DNA of 60,014 nucleotides, taken from contig CAZIFL010000016.1 of NCBI GenBank assembly GCA_964539095.1, forward strand, positions 1-60,014, given 5' to 3'. Positions 8,086-16,041 of this stretch are shown here, piece after piece (within the stretch, counting starts at the first letter, position 1; the number at the start of each line of letters is the position of its first letter). Made by a program: the position numbers and the translations under genes. The notes under the pieces are model-generated. The model saw only the letters and a program-made list of their open reading frames with translations, was not told where the DNA came from and made no database searches. This stretch comes from DAIPKP01 sp964539095 (lineage in GTDB: Bacteria > Synergistota > Synergistia > Synergistales > Aminiphilaceae).

Positions 8086-8901
8086 ATGAAAAAGTTCTGT
8101 GTCGGTCTTGCCGCAGCGTGTATGGGAATGGCTCTTCTTGGAAGCGCCGCTTTTGCGGGAAATATGGTAATCAAGGGTTCCACCACGGTGCTCCCCATCG
8201 CCCAGAGAGCAGCGGAAAAGTTTATGGAGGCCCATCCTGGAGTGGCGATTACCCTCTCCGGAGGAGGAAGCAGCAACGGAATCAAGGCGTTGCTCGATGG
8301 AACCACGGATATTGCCAACGCTTCCCGCCCCATGAAAGATAGTGAGATCTCTCTGGCGAAGGAAAAGGGGATGAATCCCCTGGAGCATCGCGTGGCGATG
8401 GATGCGGTAGCTGTGATGGTACACCCCTCGAACCCGGTGAAGGATCTTACGCTGGAGCAGCTTCGCGATATCTACGCAGGCAAGATTACCAACTGGAGTG
8501 AGGTAGGCGGAGAATCGAAGGCGATCGCCGTTGTCGGGCGCGATACAAGCTCCGGTACCTTTGAAACCTGGGAAACTCTTGTGATGGATAAGGAGAAGGT
8601 CACCCCCAGAGCGCTCATCGTGGCCTCTGCGGGAGCACTCCTCCAGACCGTGGCAAACAATCCTCTCTCTATCGGTTACGACGGTCTCGGCTACGTCAAC
8701 GACAGCGTTAAGGTGGTTCCCGTGGGCGGCGTGGAGCCCACCGCAGAGGGCGCTATCTCTGGAACATATCCGATCGCTCGCTATCTCTTCATGTACACGG
8801 ATGGAGAGCCCAAGGGAGACACCAAGGATTTTCTCGATTTCCTCATGAGCCCCCAGGGACAGAAAGAAGTTGAAGCTGCCGGGTTTATCCCCGTTAAATA
8901 G
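8086..8901 (+). CDS. pstS: Phosphate ABC transporter substrate-binding protein PstS
   Basis: A 271-residue periplasmic phosphate-binding protein. The signal peptide is MKKFCVGLAAACMGMALLGS...AFA. The phosphate-binding signatures are clear: IKGSTTVLPIAQRAAEKF, TLSGGGSSNGIKALLDGTTDIANASR, VVGRDTSSGTFETWE and LSIGYDGLGYVND. The ATG at 8086 follows GAGGAGG. A strong terminator comes directly after the gene and no pstC, pstA, pstB or phoU is next to it, so its membrane partners must be encoded elsewhere, or it works as a stand-alone scavenger. Confidence 0.93.
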   Translation: MKKFCVGLAAACMGMALLGSAAFAGNMVIKGSTTVLPIAQRAAEKFMEAHPGVAITLSGGGSSNGIKALLDGTTDIANASRPMKDSEISLAKEKGMNPLEHRVAMDAVAVMVHPSNPVKDLTLEQLRDIYAGKITNWSEVGGESKAIAVVGRDTSSGTFETWETLVMDKEKVTPRALIVASAGALLQTVANNPLSIGYDGLGYVNDSVKVVPVGGVEPTAEGAISGTYPIARYLFMYTDGEPKGDTKDFLDFLMSPQGQKEVEAAGFIPVK

Positions 8902-8953
8902 CTCCCGACCCTTTGTAACGCCCCCCTTTTGACGAGATGCCCCTCCTGCAAAA

Positions 8954-8996
8954 CCTACGAGAGCCCCGGATTTCCGGGGCTCTCGTAGGTTTTTTT
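8954..8996 (+). terminator. Rho-independent terminator after pstS
   Basis: Perfect 16-base arms CCTACGAGAGCCCCGG and CCGGGGCTCTCGTAGG with a four-base loop, followed by seven T. Confidence 0.9.
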
Positions 8997-9121
8997 GAGA
9001 AAACATCGCACATCAGCTGTAACCTTTCTCTCCTTTTGCCGATACTCTCTGTAAGGTGTACATCCTGAAAGCTCGAGAGCCGCAGAGAGAAGTTAACACT
9101 TCAGGAAGAGGAGGGGTCTTC

Positions 9122-9460
9122 ATGGATTATTCCAGAAAGGTGGAACGTGTGGGAGGATCTGCAGGAAGGAGTGTCTCGTCCCGAAACAGCCGGGAGGATC
9201 GGAGACGGAAGGGGATTTTCGAAGAGATGGCTTTTCCCGAAGAGCCTCGGGCTGATCTGTCGCCCAAGGAGAGATCCTTCGAGGAGCCTTCCGATGAGAC
9301 GCCGTCCCCCGTTATAAGCCAGGAGAAGATGCGGAACATTCTCAGAGATTTACGCAGCCTTGGAAAGAATCCCTGGGCTCTCCTTGATATCCACACGCCT
9401 CTCGCTCCTTCTTGCCAGGAAGAAAAGTCCAGCGGCCGCTGGATAGATTCCCAGGGGTAA
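9122..9460 (+). CDS. Small charged protein of unknown function
   Basis: A 112-residue hydrophilic protein with many Arg, Ser and Glu residues and no recognisable domain. GAGGAGGGG lies six bases before the ATG at 9122. The C-terminal third (QEKMRNILRDLRSLGKNPWALLD) is the only part likely to form ordered helices. A sigma-28-like sequence (TAAC, 14 bases, GCCGATAC) lies at about 9022-9047 upstream, which would fit a motility-linked gene, but the match is weak. It converges with the next gene, with only nine bases between the two stops and no terminator. Confidence 0.6.
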   Translation: MDYSRKVERVGGSAGRSVSSRNSREDRRRKGIFEEMAFPEEPRADLSPKERSFEEPSDETPSPVISQEKMRNILRDLRSLGKNPWALLDIHTPLAPSCQEEKSSGRWIDSQG

Positions 9461-9469
9461 CGGCGGAGT

Positions 9470-10666
9470 TCATACCTCTTTTTTCTCCTGAAGGAACGTC
9501 TCGGTCTCTTCCAGAATTTTCTCTGGCGTGGTGGGGGTGTTTCCCGATGCCAGAGCATAGCCGAACTTGAGGTGCAGCTCCTCTGAAGGGCCCAGCAGAG
9601 GGGCAGCCTCTCCCTCTCCCTCGTAAGCCTCGTGCCGGATCCTGTCGTGAAGCCTCTTGGTAAAGGTCTTGGCCCCCTCCCGGTTCGTTTCGGGGAGCAG
9701 CACCAGGAACTTTCCTGCTGTGAGCTGTATCCCCACATCCGAGGTTCGCATGTTGTGTTTCAGAATAGAGGCGAAGATGGAGAAGGCCCGATCCTTCTCC
9801 TCGTCGAAAATCGCCCGGGTTCCCGAAACGAGATCCACCGATATGAGAAGCACCGAGAGAATGCGCCGGTACCGTTGCACCCGTTCGAGTTCCTCCTTGA
9901 GCCGTATCGGAGCGTAGGCTGCCACGTAAATTCCCGTGGCATTTACGGGAGAGCCCGCATAAAGACTCTCTCCAGCCGTCTCGTTCCGGGCGTGCAGAAA
10001 GGGTTCGAGACAGACCAGGTATATATGTTCAAAGGGGGTGATTCCCATGGTCCAGAGGGTTTTATCCGGGCCGTGAATCACCCCCTCTTCGTCCATGGCT
10101 CCTCGCTGGAGCGCCGTAAGGCTCTCTGCGGAGAGCTCTTTTTTTGCAAGGAAAGAGGAGAAAGCTTCGTTTTTCTCGAGAATTTTTCCCTGAAGTGTGG
10201 CAAGAAACGCGGGAATTCCGAGATTCTGTACAAGAGACTTCAGCACCGAGGTGAGAATCTCCTCCGTTGAGGGGGCATTCGAGACGGTACTTTTCTTAAC
10301 AGTTTCTCCTCCCTTCGAAGGAACCGAGTAGGCGTGCCCCTGGAGGATCATGCCAGTAATGAGCATCGCCGCCCCCCCCCAGGCGAGCGCGGGGGGGGCG
10401 TTCATAGAGATGGCGAGGGTGGTCAGGAGAAGCCCCTGAGCCTGAAGCTGCAGAGAGGTAAGCTTTTCTTTCATTCCCTTGTAGAGAAGCACCGCATAGG
10501 TGCTGGTGAGAATGCTGTACCAGAAGAGGGCCACTATCCAGAGAGGCCCCAGATTTATGGGAACTCCGCGAGACCCCCGTGCCAGGAGCAGAAGAATGGC
10601 CAGAGGGATAGATACAAACAGGGGAATCCCCAGGATTTTTGAGGGAGATACGCCGCGGGCTGCCAT
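9470..10666 (-). CDS. Membrane protein with degenerate GGDEF-like domain
   Basis: A 398-residue protein. Four membrane spans occupy about residues 10-130 (ILGIPLFVSIPLAILLLLAR, IVALFWYSILTSTYAVLLY, LLLTTLAISM, GGAAMLITGMIL). A PAS-like middle follows, then a C-terminal domain with GGDEF-family layout (RRILSVLLISVDLV, SIFASILKHNMRTSDVGIQL, KFLVLLPETNREGAKTF). At the catalytic position it reads TAGKF instead of GGDEF, so it should not synthesise cyclic di-GMP; it may bind nucleotide or act as a regulator. The ATG at 10666 follows GGAGGTGG. Confidence 0.7.
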   Translation of the reverse strand: MAARGVSPSKILGIPLFVSIPLAILLLLARGSRGVPINLGPLWIVALFWYSILTSTYAVLLYKGMKEKLTSLQLQAQGLLLTTLAISMNAPPALAWGGAAMLITGMILQGHAYSVPSKGGETVKKSTVSNAPSTEEILTSVLKSLVQNLGIPAFLATLQGKILEKNEAFSSFLAKKELSAESLTALQRGAMDEEGVIHGPDKTLWTMGITPFEHIYLVCLEPFLHARNETAGESLYAGSPVNATGIYVAAYAPIRLKEELERVQRYRRILSVLLISVDLVSGTRAIFDEEKDRAFSIFASILKHNMRTSDVGIQLTAGKFLVLLPETNREGAKTFTKRLHDRIRHEAYEGEGEAAPLLGPSEELHLKFGYALASGNTPTTPEKILEETETFLQEKKEV

Positions 10667-10837
10667 TCTGCCACCTCCGGAGAAGATTCTTGCTGAAAAG
10701 GTTTTTATGACCTTCGGCAAAACCATAAATAATGATACCATGATAGAGAATTTTCGTGTTGTGCAAAGAGGAGAGGAGGCCTATAAAATGCTCGTTTTCT
10801 GTGTTTTTGGGGCATATCTTCCTCTCTGATCATATTG

Positions 10838-10843
10838 TATAAT
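10838..10843 (+). promoter_or_regulatory. Candidate -10 element before the nitroreductase gene
   Basis: A perfect TATAAT in ATTGTATAATGAC lies 117 bases before the nitroreductase start in the 293-base divergent gap. The matching -35 is poor, so the call rests on the -10 alone. Confidence 0.35.
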
Positions 10844-10959
10844 GACTCTGGGTCTCTTTTCGTGAAAAACGAGCGGGAGCGCTCTCTTTGCCTTCTACCC
10901 GCTCCCCCCGCAGAGTGCGGCGTTGTTGTAGAATCTTTCGTGGGAAAAAGGAGGAGCTT

Positions 10960-11556
10960 ATGGAAAAGCCTGTCAAAACGTCTGTTGTTCTTGCGGCACC
11001 CATTGCGAGACGGTGGAGCCCTCGGGCGCTCCGCCCTGTTGCGGTGGAGCGGGAAAAGGTTTGGGCCCTTCTGGAAGCCGCCCGTTGGGCTCCCAGTGCC
11101 TATAACGAGCAGCCCTGGCGTTTTATAGCAGCTCTTCGGGATACTCCGGAGTTCCCTCGTATGCTCGCCTGCCTTGCGAAGCCCAATCAGGTATGGGCCC
11201 AGCAGGCGGGTGTGCTTCTTGCTGGGGTAGCCCTTCGCAATTTCAGCTATGACGGAAAGCCTAACCGTTGGTTTCATCACGATCTGGGTCTGGCTGTTGA
11301 GAACCTTCTGCTGCAGGCCGTGGAGGAAGGGCTCTTCGCCCATCCCATGGCGGGATTCTCCCCCGCAGCGGTGCAGGAATCCTTTCAGGTGCCTCAGGCG
11401 TACGACCCCCTTGTGATGATCGCCGTCGGATATCCCGGAGATCCCGAAGCCCTTCCAGAGGAACTCCGGGAACACGAGTATGAGGAGCGAACCCGAAAAG
11501 AGCCAGAGGAACTTTTCTTCGAGGGTGCCTGGGGGAATCCCTTTGCAAAGCTTTAG
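10960..11556 (+). CDS. Nitroreductase family flavoprotein
   Basis: A 198-residue cytoplasmic FMN-dependent oxidoreductase of the nitroreductase superfamily, which reduces nitro groups, quinones or similar acceptors with NAD(P)H. Typical sequences are RRWSPRALRPVAVEREKV, LLEAARWAPSAYNEQPWRF (FMN-binding), HHDLGLAVENLLLQAVEEGL and YDPLVMIAVGYPGDPEALP. AAAGGAGGAG precedes the ATG at 10960. The true substrate is not predictable. Confidence 0.88.
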   Translation: MEKPVKTSVVLAAPIARRWSPRALRPVAVEREKVWALLEAARWAPSAYNEQPWRFIAALRDTPEFPRMLACLAKPNQVWAQQAGVLLAGVALRNFSYDGKPNRWFHHDLGLAVENLLLQAVEEGLFAHPMAGFSPAAVQESFQVPQAYDPLVMIAVGYPGDPEALPEELREHEYEERTRKEPEELFFEGAWGNPFAKL

Positions 11557-11634
11557 CCTGAGGGAGAGCTTTCGCTGGTTTGCCATCCCTTGCGTTACTT
11601 CTGCTTTTTGTGTTGGGGGAAGCAGGTCTTTGTC

Positions 11635-12477
11635 ATGTCTTTTCTGCCCGTTCCTCTCCTGAAAAAGCTCTTCTCCCGAATCTCCTCTCTTCCCGTGCTG
11701 TTGCGCAGGGTGTTCCGTGTAAAGGTGTCTTCCGATCCGGAAAAATCCGGAGAGGAGGCCCCGAAACCGGAACTCTCTGCAGAGGATCTCCTCTTCGAGG
11801 CTCCTTCCGAAGATCTTACGGAATCACGGGAGTCTGCACAAAACGGTCTTTCGGAGGATCCCTTCGCAAAAAAATCCTCCAAGGAGGTCTCAGAAGAGGA
11901 AAAACCCTTTCGGGATGAGAAAAAGCGAGGCTTTTCCTCCAGAGGACTCTTCCGCCTTGTCTTTCTGCTTTTGTCCCTTCTGGCGATTCTCCTCGCAGGG
12001 GTCCTCTTCTGGAAAATTTTTCTAAACCTTTTTCAGGAGCCCTCGGGGCCGAGCCTTCGCAATATCTCCCGTAAGGAGGAGAGCCTCTACTCTCCCTTGG
12101 GTTTTCCCCTTACGGGAGTAGCTCTTCTTCGCGAACTCCCGGGCTTGGGGATCTCCCTGGAGTCTCTTGAGAGAGAGGGGGAGGGGCGGTATCAGGGGGC
12201 TTCGGAAGCTCTGGAAATTCTCGTCGCCAGTCAGGACGGCCGTGTGGTTCCGCTCTTTCTGGGGGTGCAGGAGAAGTGGGTTTCCCTCAAGTGGGGGCTC
12301 CGGGTGGGGATTTCCGAAGAGCAGCTTCTCTCCTTTCTCGGTCCCCCCGCGGAGCGTTCCGGGGATCTTCGTATCTACCGGGATCGCTGGGATAACGAGA
12401 TTGTCTACCGGATCAGCCATGACCGGATAGCCCGGGTGGAGTATTATTACCCCCAGGGACTTCTCTTGGAGGAATAA
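11635..12477 (+). CDS. Single-span membrane protein of unknown function
   Basis: A 280-residue protein. About 95 N-terminal residues are cytoplasmic and strongly charged, with Ser/Glu-rich low complexity. One membrane span follows (LFRLVFLLLSLLAILLAGVLFW), then a C-terminal domain of about 150 residues. Its end (GISEEQLLSFLGPPAERSG, then IYRDRWDNEIVYRI and RIARVEYYYP) resembles the SmpA/OmlA or BLIP-like fold only in pattern. The start is uncertain: ATG 11635 is preferred over an in-frame TTG at 11590. It lies 97 bases before ftsZ, so an envelope or division role is possible but unproven. Confidence 0.6.
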   Translation: MSFLPVPLLKKLFSRISSLPVLLRRVFRVKVSSDPEKSGEEAPKPELSAEDLLFEAPSEDLTESRESAQNGLSEDPFAKKSSKEVSEEEKPFRDEKKRGFSSRGLFRLVFLLLSLLAILLAGVLFWKIFLNLFQEPSGPSLRNISRKEESLYSPLGFPLTGVALLRELPGLGISLESLEREGEGRYQGASEALEILVASQDGRVVPLFLGVQEKWVSLKWGLRVGISEEQLLSFLGPPAERSGDLRIYRDRWDNEIVYRISHDRIARVEYYYPQGLLLEE

Positions 12478-12574
12478 CTGGTTTTTTTCGCGAAGATAGT
12501 TGACCAAACTCCGCTAACACGAGAAAATACACGCTGTGCGTCGTGTAGCTTGCGGCCCGAAAGGAGGGAAAACA

Positions 12575-13699
12575 GTGTCCGAACTTTTTACAATAGACGC
12601 AAACCCCCGAAATGTCACGGAAAGCATAAAAATTATCGGTGTCGGAGGGGGAGGTAACAACGCCCTGAACCACATCATCCGGAGCGGCCTTGAGGGAGTG
12701 CAGTTCATCGCCGCCAATACAGATCTTCGTAATCTGGAGCAATCTGCCGCCGAGACCCGTATCACCCTTGGGCAGGATCTTACCAAGGGGCTCGGGGCGG
12801 GGGGCAACCCCGAAGTAGGTGCCTCGGCGGCCAAGGAGTCTACAGATATTATCAAGGCTCAGCTTCGGGGGGCGGACATGGTCTTTCTCACTGCGGGGAT
12901 GGGAGGAGGTACCGGTACAGGAGCTTCTCCTGTTATCGCAAGCATCGCCAGAGACTTGGGCATTCTCGTGGTTGCGGTAGTTACCCGCCCCTTCTCCTTC
13001 GAGGGGAAGAAACGGATGAACCAGGCGATGGAGGGTATTCGGAAACTCCGGGAGCAGGTAGATGCCTTTATTCTTATATCGAACGATCGGCTTCTCTCTC
13101 TCGCAGAAAAAAATGACTCTCTTCTCTCCATGTTCGCCATGGCGGATGATGTGCTTCGTCAGGCCGTACAGGGAGTTTCAGATCTCATACTTCGCCCCGG
13201 AAAGATCAATGTCGACTTTGCCGATGTCCGGTCTGTGATGACCGATGCCGGGATGGCCATCATGGGGATCGGCAGGGCCTCCGGCAAGGATCGCGCTCTT
13301 ACCGCGGCCCAGATCGCTCTTCGGAGCCCCCTTATGGAGGTTCCCATGAACGGTGCGCGGGGAGTTCTCTTTAACATCACCGGAGGCCCCGATATGTCTC
13401 TTCACGAGGTCTATACCGTGTCGGATGTAATCGCCGAGGCCACCCATGAGGACGCTAACGTCATCTGGGGACACGTTCAGGATGCTTCCATGGAGAAAGA
13501 GGTAGAGGTAACCGTTATTGCCACGGGCTTCCCCGACGAGTGCATGATGGAGAGCACCCCCACGCGTGATTTTGCTCTTCTGGGAGAAAAGCGGCCCGGC
13601 ATAGGGAGGAGCGTGGTTTCTCCTCAGGAGAAACGGGAGCCCGAAACATCGGTCTCCAAGGATGGGAGCATCGTGAGAAGGCATAAGGGAAAAGCCTAG
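12575..13699 (+). CDS. ftsZ: Cell division protein FtsZ
   Basis: A 374-residue tubulin homologue that polymerises with GTP into the division ring. It shows the N-terminal IIGVGGGGNNALNHII loop, the tubulin signature GMGGGTGTGASP, and the T7 catalytic loop NVDFADVRSVM. GTG 12575 is the start because AAGGAGG lies seven bases upstream. The C-terminal tail (about residues 325-374) is basic and lacks the usual DIPxFLR peptide that binds FtsA and ZipA-type partners; it ends in IVRRHKGKA. It is alone here, away from ftsA and other dcw cluster genes. Confidence 0.92.
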   Translation: MSELFTIDANPRNVTESIKIIGVGGGGNNALNHIIRSGLEGVQFIAANTDLRNLEQSAAETRITLGQDLTKGLGAGGNPEVGASAAKESTDIIKAQLRGADMVFLTAGMGGGTGTGASPVIASIARDLGILVVAVVTRPFSFEGKKRMNQAMEGIRKLREQVDAFILISNDRLLSLAEKNDSLLSMFAMADDVLRQAVQGVSDLILRPGKINVDFADVRSVMTDAGMAIMGIGRASGKDRALTAAQIALRSPLMEVPMNGARGVLFNITGGPDMSLHEVYTVSDVIAEATHEDANVIWGHVQDASMEKEVEVTVIATGFPDECMMESTPTRDFALLGEKRPGIGRSVVSPQEKREPETSVSKDGSIVRRHKGKA

Positions 13700-13845
13700 A
13701 TTTTCCGTTACGAAATAGAGCCCCTCTGGACTGTTCGCAGAGCAGCGGTAAGATAGTGTCTGCAATGACGCAAACCTTTGCCAGGGGGGCGTGTTTCTTG
13801 TTGTAAAAAGTATGGCAAAATTGCACAGTGAAAGCTCCGCTCTAC

Positions 13846-14096
13846 TCATTCGGAAGAGACATCACTCCGTTTGGCTGTTCGAAGAACAATCACCATAAGG
13901 ATCGTGTCGTGGATCTCGTATACTATCCGATAGCCACCCACCCCTAGCCGCCAGGCAAAAGAATGCCCCTCTCATTTTATCGCTCCATGGGGACGAGGAT
14001 TCTCAGCAAGTGCATCTATCTTTTCTCTAATATTCTTCGCTGAGCTAAAGGATCAAGCGAGGCCGGTTCCTTCGTGGCAGTTCGCTTGAACTCTAT
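13846..14096 (-). pseudogene. Decayed RelE/ParE-family toxin gene
   Basis: Reading the minus strand gives, in pieces, a RelE-type toxin: EFKRTATKEPASLDPLAQRR, ILEK, then IDALAENPRPHGAIK, and finally GGYRIVYEIHDTILMVIVLR followed by TAKRSDVSSE and a stop. Three lesions are visible. The start position reads ATA after AAGGAGG, a frameshift follows ILEK (two extra bases or one lost), and an in-frame TGA follows HGAIK. No antitoxin gene is left beside it. The rest of 13700-14180 shows no intact gene. Confidence 0.75.
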
Positions 14097-14181
14097 GGCG
14101 TCCTCCTTATCCGTAGGGTGGTTTTGCCCAATTGTAACACTCGATCTGCCTCTCTCTTTGGATGAGTTTCCCTCCTCGGCC

Positions 14182-14211
14182 TTGACAAAAGGTGGGGGAG
14201 TAGCGTATAAC
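14182..14211 (+). promoter_or_regulatory. Near-consensus promoter before a structured transcript
   Basis: TTGACA (14182-14187) and TATAAC (14206-14211) are 18 bases apart. This is the best plus-strand promoter in the window. Confidence 0.75.
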
Positions 14212-14217
14212 TAGACG

Positions 14218-14395
14218 AAATTTTTCCGGCGAAAGGTTTTGATGGCCATGAGGCAAAACAGAAGAACTCTCCCTGCATACAACACCCAGAGCTTTTTCTT
14301 TTTTACCAGCGCGGGTCCCCCTCGAGGGGCCGGCGCCTAGTGGCGTTGGCATCTACGAGCCGGGGTCCCGCTTCAAGGGGCTCCGGCTCTTTTTT
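14218..14395 (+). ncRNA. Candidate small RNA, or leader/attenuator of paaK
   Basis: About 178 bases lie between the promoter and a terminator, with no credible reading frame. Visible structures are GTTTT with bulge to GCC-atga-GGCAAAAC (near 14238), a CCCC-ctcga-GGGG hairpin (near 14316), CGCC-tagt-GGCG (near 14332) and the terminator stem. The second hairpin and the terminator share a GGGTCCC core and could pair alternatively, as in an attenuator. It matches neither SRP RNA, tmRNA nor the T-box core that I know. It is either a free-standing RNA or a cis-regulator of paaK, 78 bases downstream. Confidence 0.4.
14357..14395 (+). terminator. Rho-independent terminator upstream of paaK
   Basis: GAGCCGGGGTCCC pairs with GGGGCTCCGGCTC and is followed by six T (from 14390). 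It lies before, not after, the paaK coding region. Confidence 0.75.
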
Positions 14396-14473
14396 ATGCG
14401 TCCGTATCCATGGTGGCCTGGGTCTATTCCTTTTTCGGAAAAGCCCTGTATTCTACAGGAGGCGAGAAGAGAT

Positions 14474-15730
14474 ATGACGAGTATGAGTACGAGAAGATCG
14501 CAACAGCAGCTGGAGTCCCTTCAAACAACCGTGCACCGGGTTTGGAACAACGTTCCTCTCTACCGAAAGCGGATGGATGCGTGCCGCATTACCCCCGAAG
14601 ACATCCGTTCTCTTCGGGATGTGGCCAAACTTCCCCTTACCAAAAAAAGCGATCTTCGGGATGCCTATCCTACGGGGCTTTTGGCCTGCCCCCCCCGGGA
14701 TCTTGTGCGTTTTCACGCCTCCTCGGGGACCACGGGAAAGCCCACGGTGGTGGCCTACACCCCCCGAGACATTCAGGCCTGGAACGACATGATGGTGCGA
14801 GGGCTCCGCATGGCCGGGGTAACTTCGGATGATGTGGTGCAGATCTCTTACGGGTACGGACTCTTTACCGGAGGGCTTGGATTCCATCAGGGGGTAGAGC
14901 AGTTGGGGGCTACGGTTATCCCCGCCTCGGGGGGGTTTTCAGAGCGTCAGCTCATGCTTATGGAAGATCTCTGCACTACCGTGCTCTGCTGCACCCCCTC
15001 CTACGGGCTCCATCTCGCGGAGCTACTCCGAAAAAAGGAGAAGACTCTCCCGCATCTGCGGGTGGGGATCTTCGGGGCAGAGCCCTGGACCGAGGGAATC
15101 CGCCAGCGTCTTGAGGAAGAACTCGGCATCCTGGCGCTGGATGTCTATGGCCTCTCCGAGATGATGGGCCCCGGAGTGGGGATGGAGTGCCCCTCACGGC
15201 AGGGGTTGCACCTCTGGGACGATCATACTCTGGTAGAAATTCTTGATCCCCAGACGGCGGAGCCCCTTCCTCCGGGAGAGGAGGGGGTACTCGTCCTCAC
15301 GAGCCTCACCAAGGAAGCCCTCCCTCTCATCCGCTACTGGACGGGGGACCGCACCCGGATTCTTCCGGGGGAGTGCCCCTGCGGCACCGAGGGAACCCGT
15401 ATCGAACGCATCCGGGGACGCACCGATGATATGCTCATCGTCCGGGGGGTGAACCTCTTTCCCTCCCAGATTGAAGTGGCTCTGGGGAATGTCCCCGGTC
15501 TCTCCATGCACTATCTCATTGAGGTTCAGGGAGGAGAAGGGCTTACGGAAGTGCGGGTTCTCTGTGAGGCCGAGGAAGGGGCGGGAGAGGAGGAGCGCTC
15601 TCTGCTGGCACGCCGGGGGCAGGAGGCGATGCACCAGGTGACGGGGCTGCGGATTCCCCTCCGGGTCTGCCTCCCCGGAGAGATCCCCCGATCCGAGGGA
15701 AAGGCCCAGCGTATTCGCCGGGTAGCGTAG
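14474..15730 (+). CDS. paaK: Phenylacetate-CoA ligase (PaaK-type)
   Basis: A 418-residue AMP-forming ligase that activates phenylacetate or a similar aryl acid with ATP and CoA. In amino-acid-fermenting anaerobes such ligases often convert the arylacetyl-CoA of aromatic amino-acid breakdown. Motifs: FHASSGTTGKPTVVAYT (ATP loop), YGYGLFTGGLGFHQG, FGAEPWTEGIR, DVYGLSEMMGPGVGMEC, YWTGDRTRI and RGRTDDMLIVRGVNLFPSQI. The ATG at 14474 follows AGGAGG by eleven bases. Its TAG stop is the first three bases of the repeat at 15728. The structured, terminator-ending segment upstream may control it. Confidence 0.9.
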   Translation: MTSMSTRRSQQQLESLQTTVHRVWNNVPLYRKRMDACRITPEDIRSLRDVAKLPLTKKSDLRDAYPTGLLACPPRDLVRFHASSGTTGKPTVVAYTPRDIQAWNDMMVRGLRMAGVTSDDVVQISYGYGLFTGGLGFHQGVEQLGATVIPASGGFSERQLMLMEDLCTTVLCCTPSYGLHLAELLRKKEKTLPHLRVGIFGAEPWTEGIRQRLEEELGILALDVYGLSEMMGPGVGMECPSRQGLHLWDDHTLVEILDPQTAEPLPPGEEGVLVLTSLTKEALPLIRYWTGDRTRILPGECPCGTEGTRIERIRGRTDDMLIVRGVNLFPSQIEVALGNVPGLSMHYLIEVQGGEGLTEVRVLCEAEEGAGEEERSLLARRGQEAMHQVTGLRIPLRVCLPGEIPRSEGKAQRIRRVA

Positions 15731-15920
15731 TGGGCTGTTCCGCATGTATTGTGCCTTGAAGTCGGAGCCTCCGCTTGTGTGTCCCCTCTGCTCTAAGCGC
15801 GGTCGAACCGCTCCCTTGCTTTGCTGCACTCGCCGACCACTGTGGTCGCTGCCGGGAACACACAAGCTCCGGCTCCTGCGGCTCATGTAGGCGCATAATA
15901 TAAGCAGGAATGATGCACTA
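15728..15920 (+). repeat. MITE-like structured repeat (copy 2, 193 bp)
   Basis: It begins TAGTGGGCTGTTCC and ends GGAATGATGCACTA; the ends are imperfect inverted repeats. Inside, GGAGCC...GCTTGTGTGTCCCC is complementary over about 23 bases to GGGAACACACAAGC...GGCTCC. Smaller perfect hairpins GCGGT-CGA-ACCGC and CGACCA-CTG-TGGTCG are also present. The element has no protein frame of its own. Its first three bases are the stop codon of paaK. Compared with copy 3 it lacks about 95 internal bases. Confidence 0.85.
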
Positions 15921-15956
15921 GAGGGTTGCGATGAGTTAAAAAAGATTACGCGTCAA

Positions 15957-15994
15957 GGGCAAAGCCATAACATAAAATACGCCTGGCTTTGCCC
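15957..15994. terminator. Hairpin between paaK and dedA
   Basis: Perfect arms GGGCAAAGCCA and TGGCTTTGCCC, 16-base loop, in the gap between two convergent genes. The neighbouring sequence to 16041 is low-complexity (TTTTGC/TTGTTTTTGCC) and contains tandem ACTAACC units. The T-run is modest, so terminator function is likely but not certain. Confidence 0.5.
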
Positions 15995-16041
15995 CTGGTT
16001 TTGCTTTTGTCGTTGTTTTTGCCTTTACTAACCACTAACCA

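Noticed and set aside
14318..14345. Possible tRNA or T-box core in the GC-rich hairpins before paaK
   Set aside because: No GGTTCGAATCC-type T-arm, acceptor stem or T-box AGGGTGG core could be aligned.
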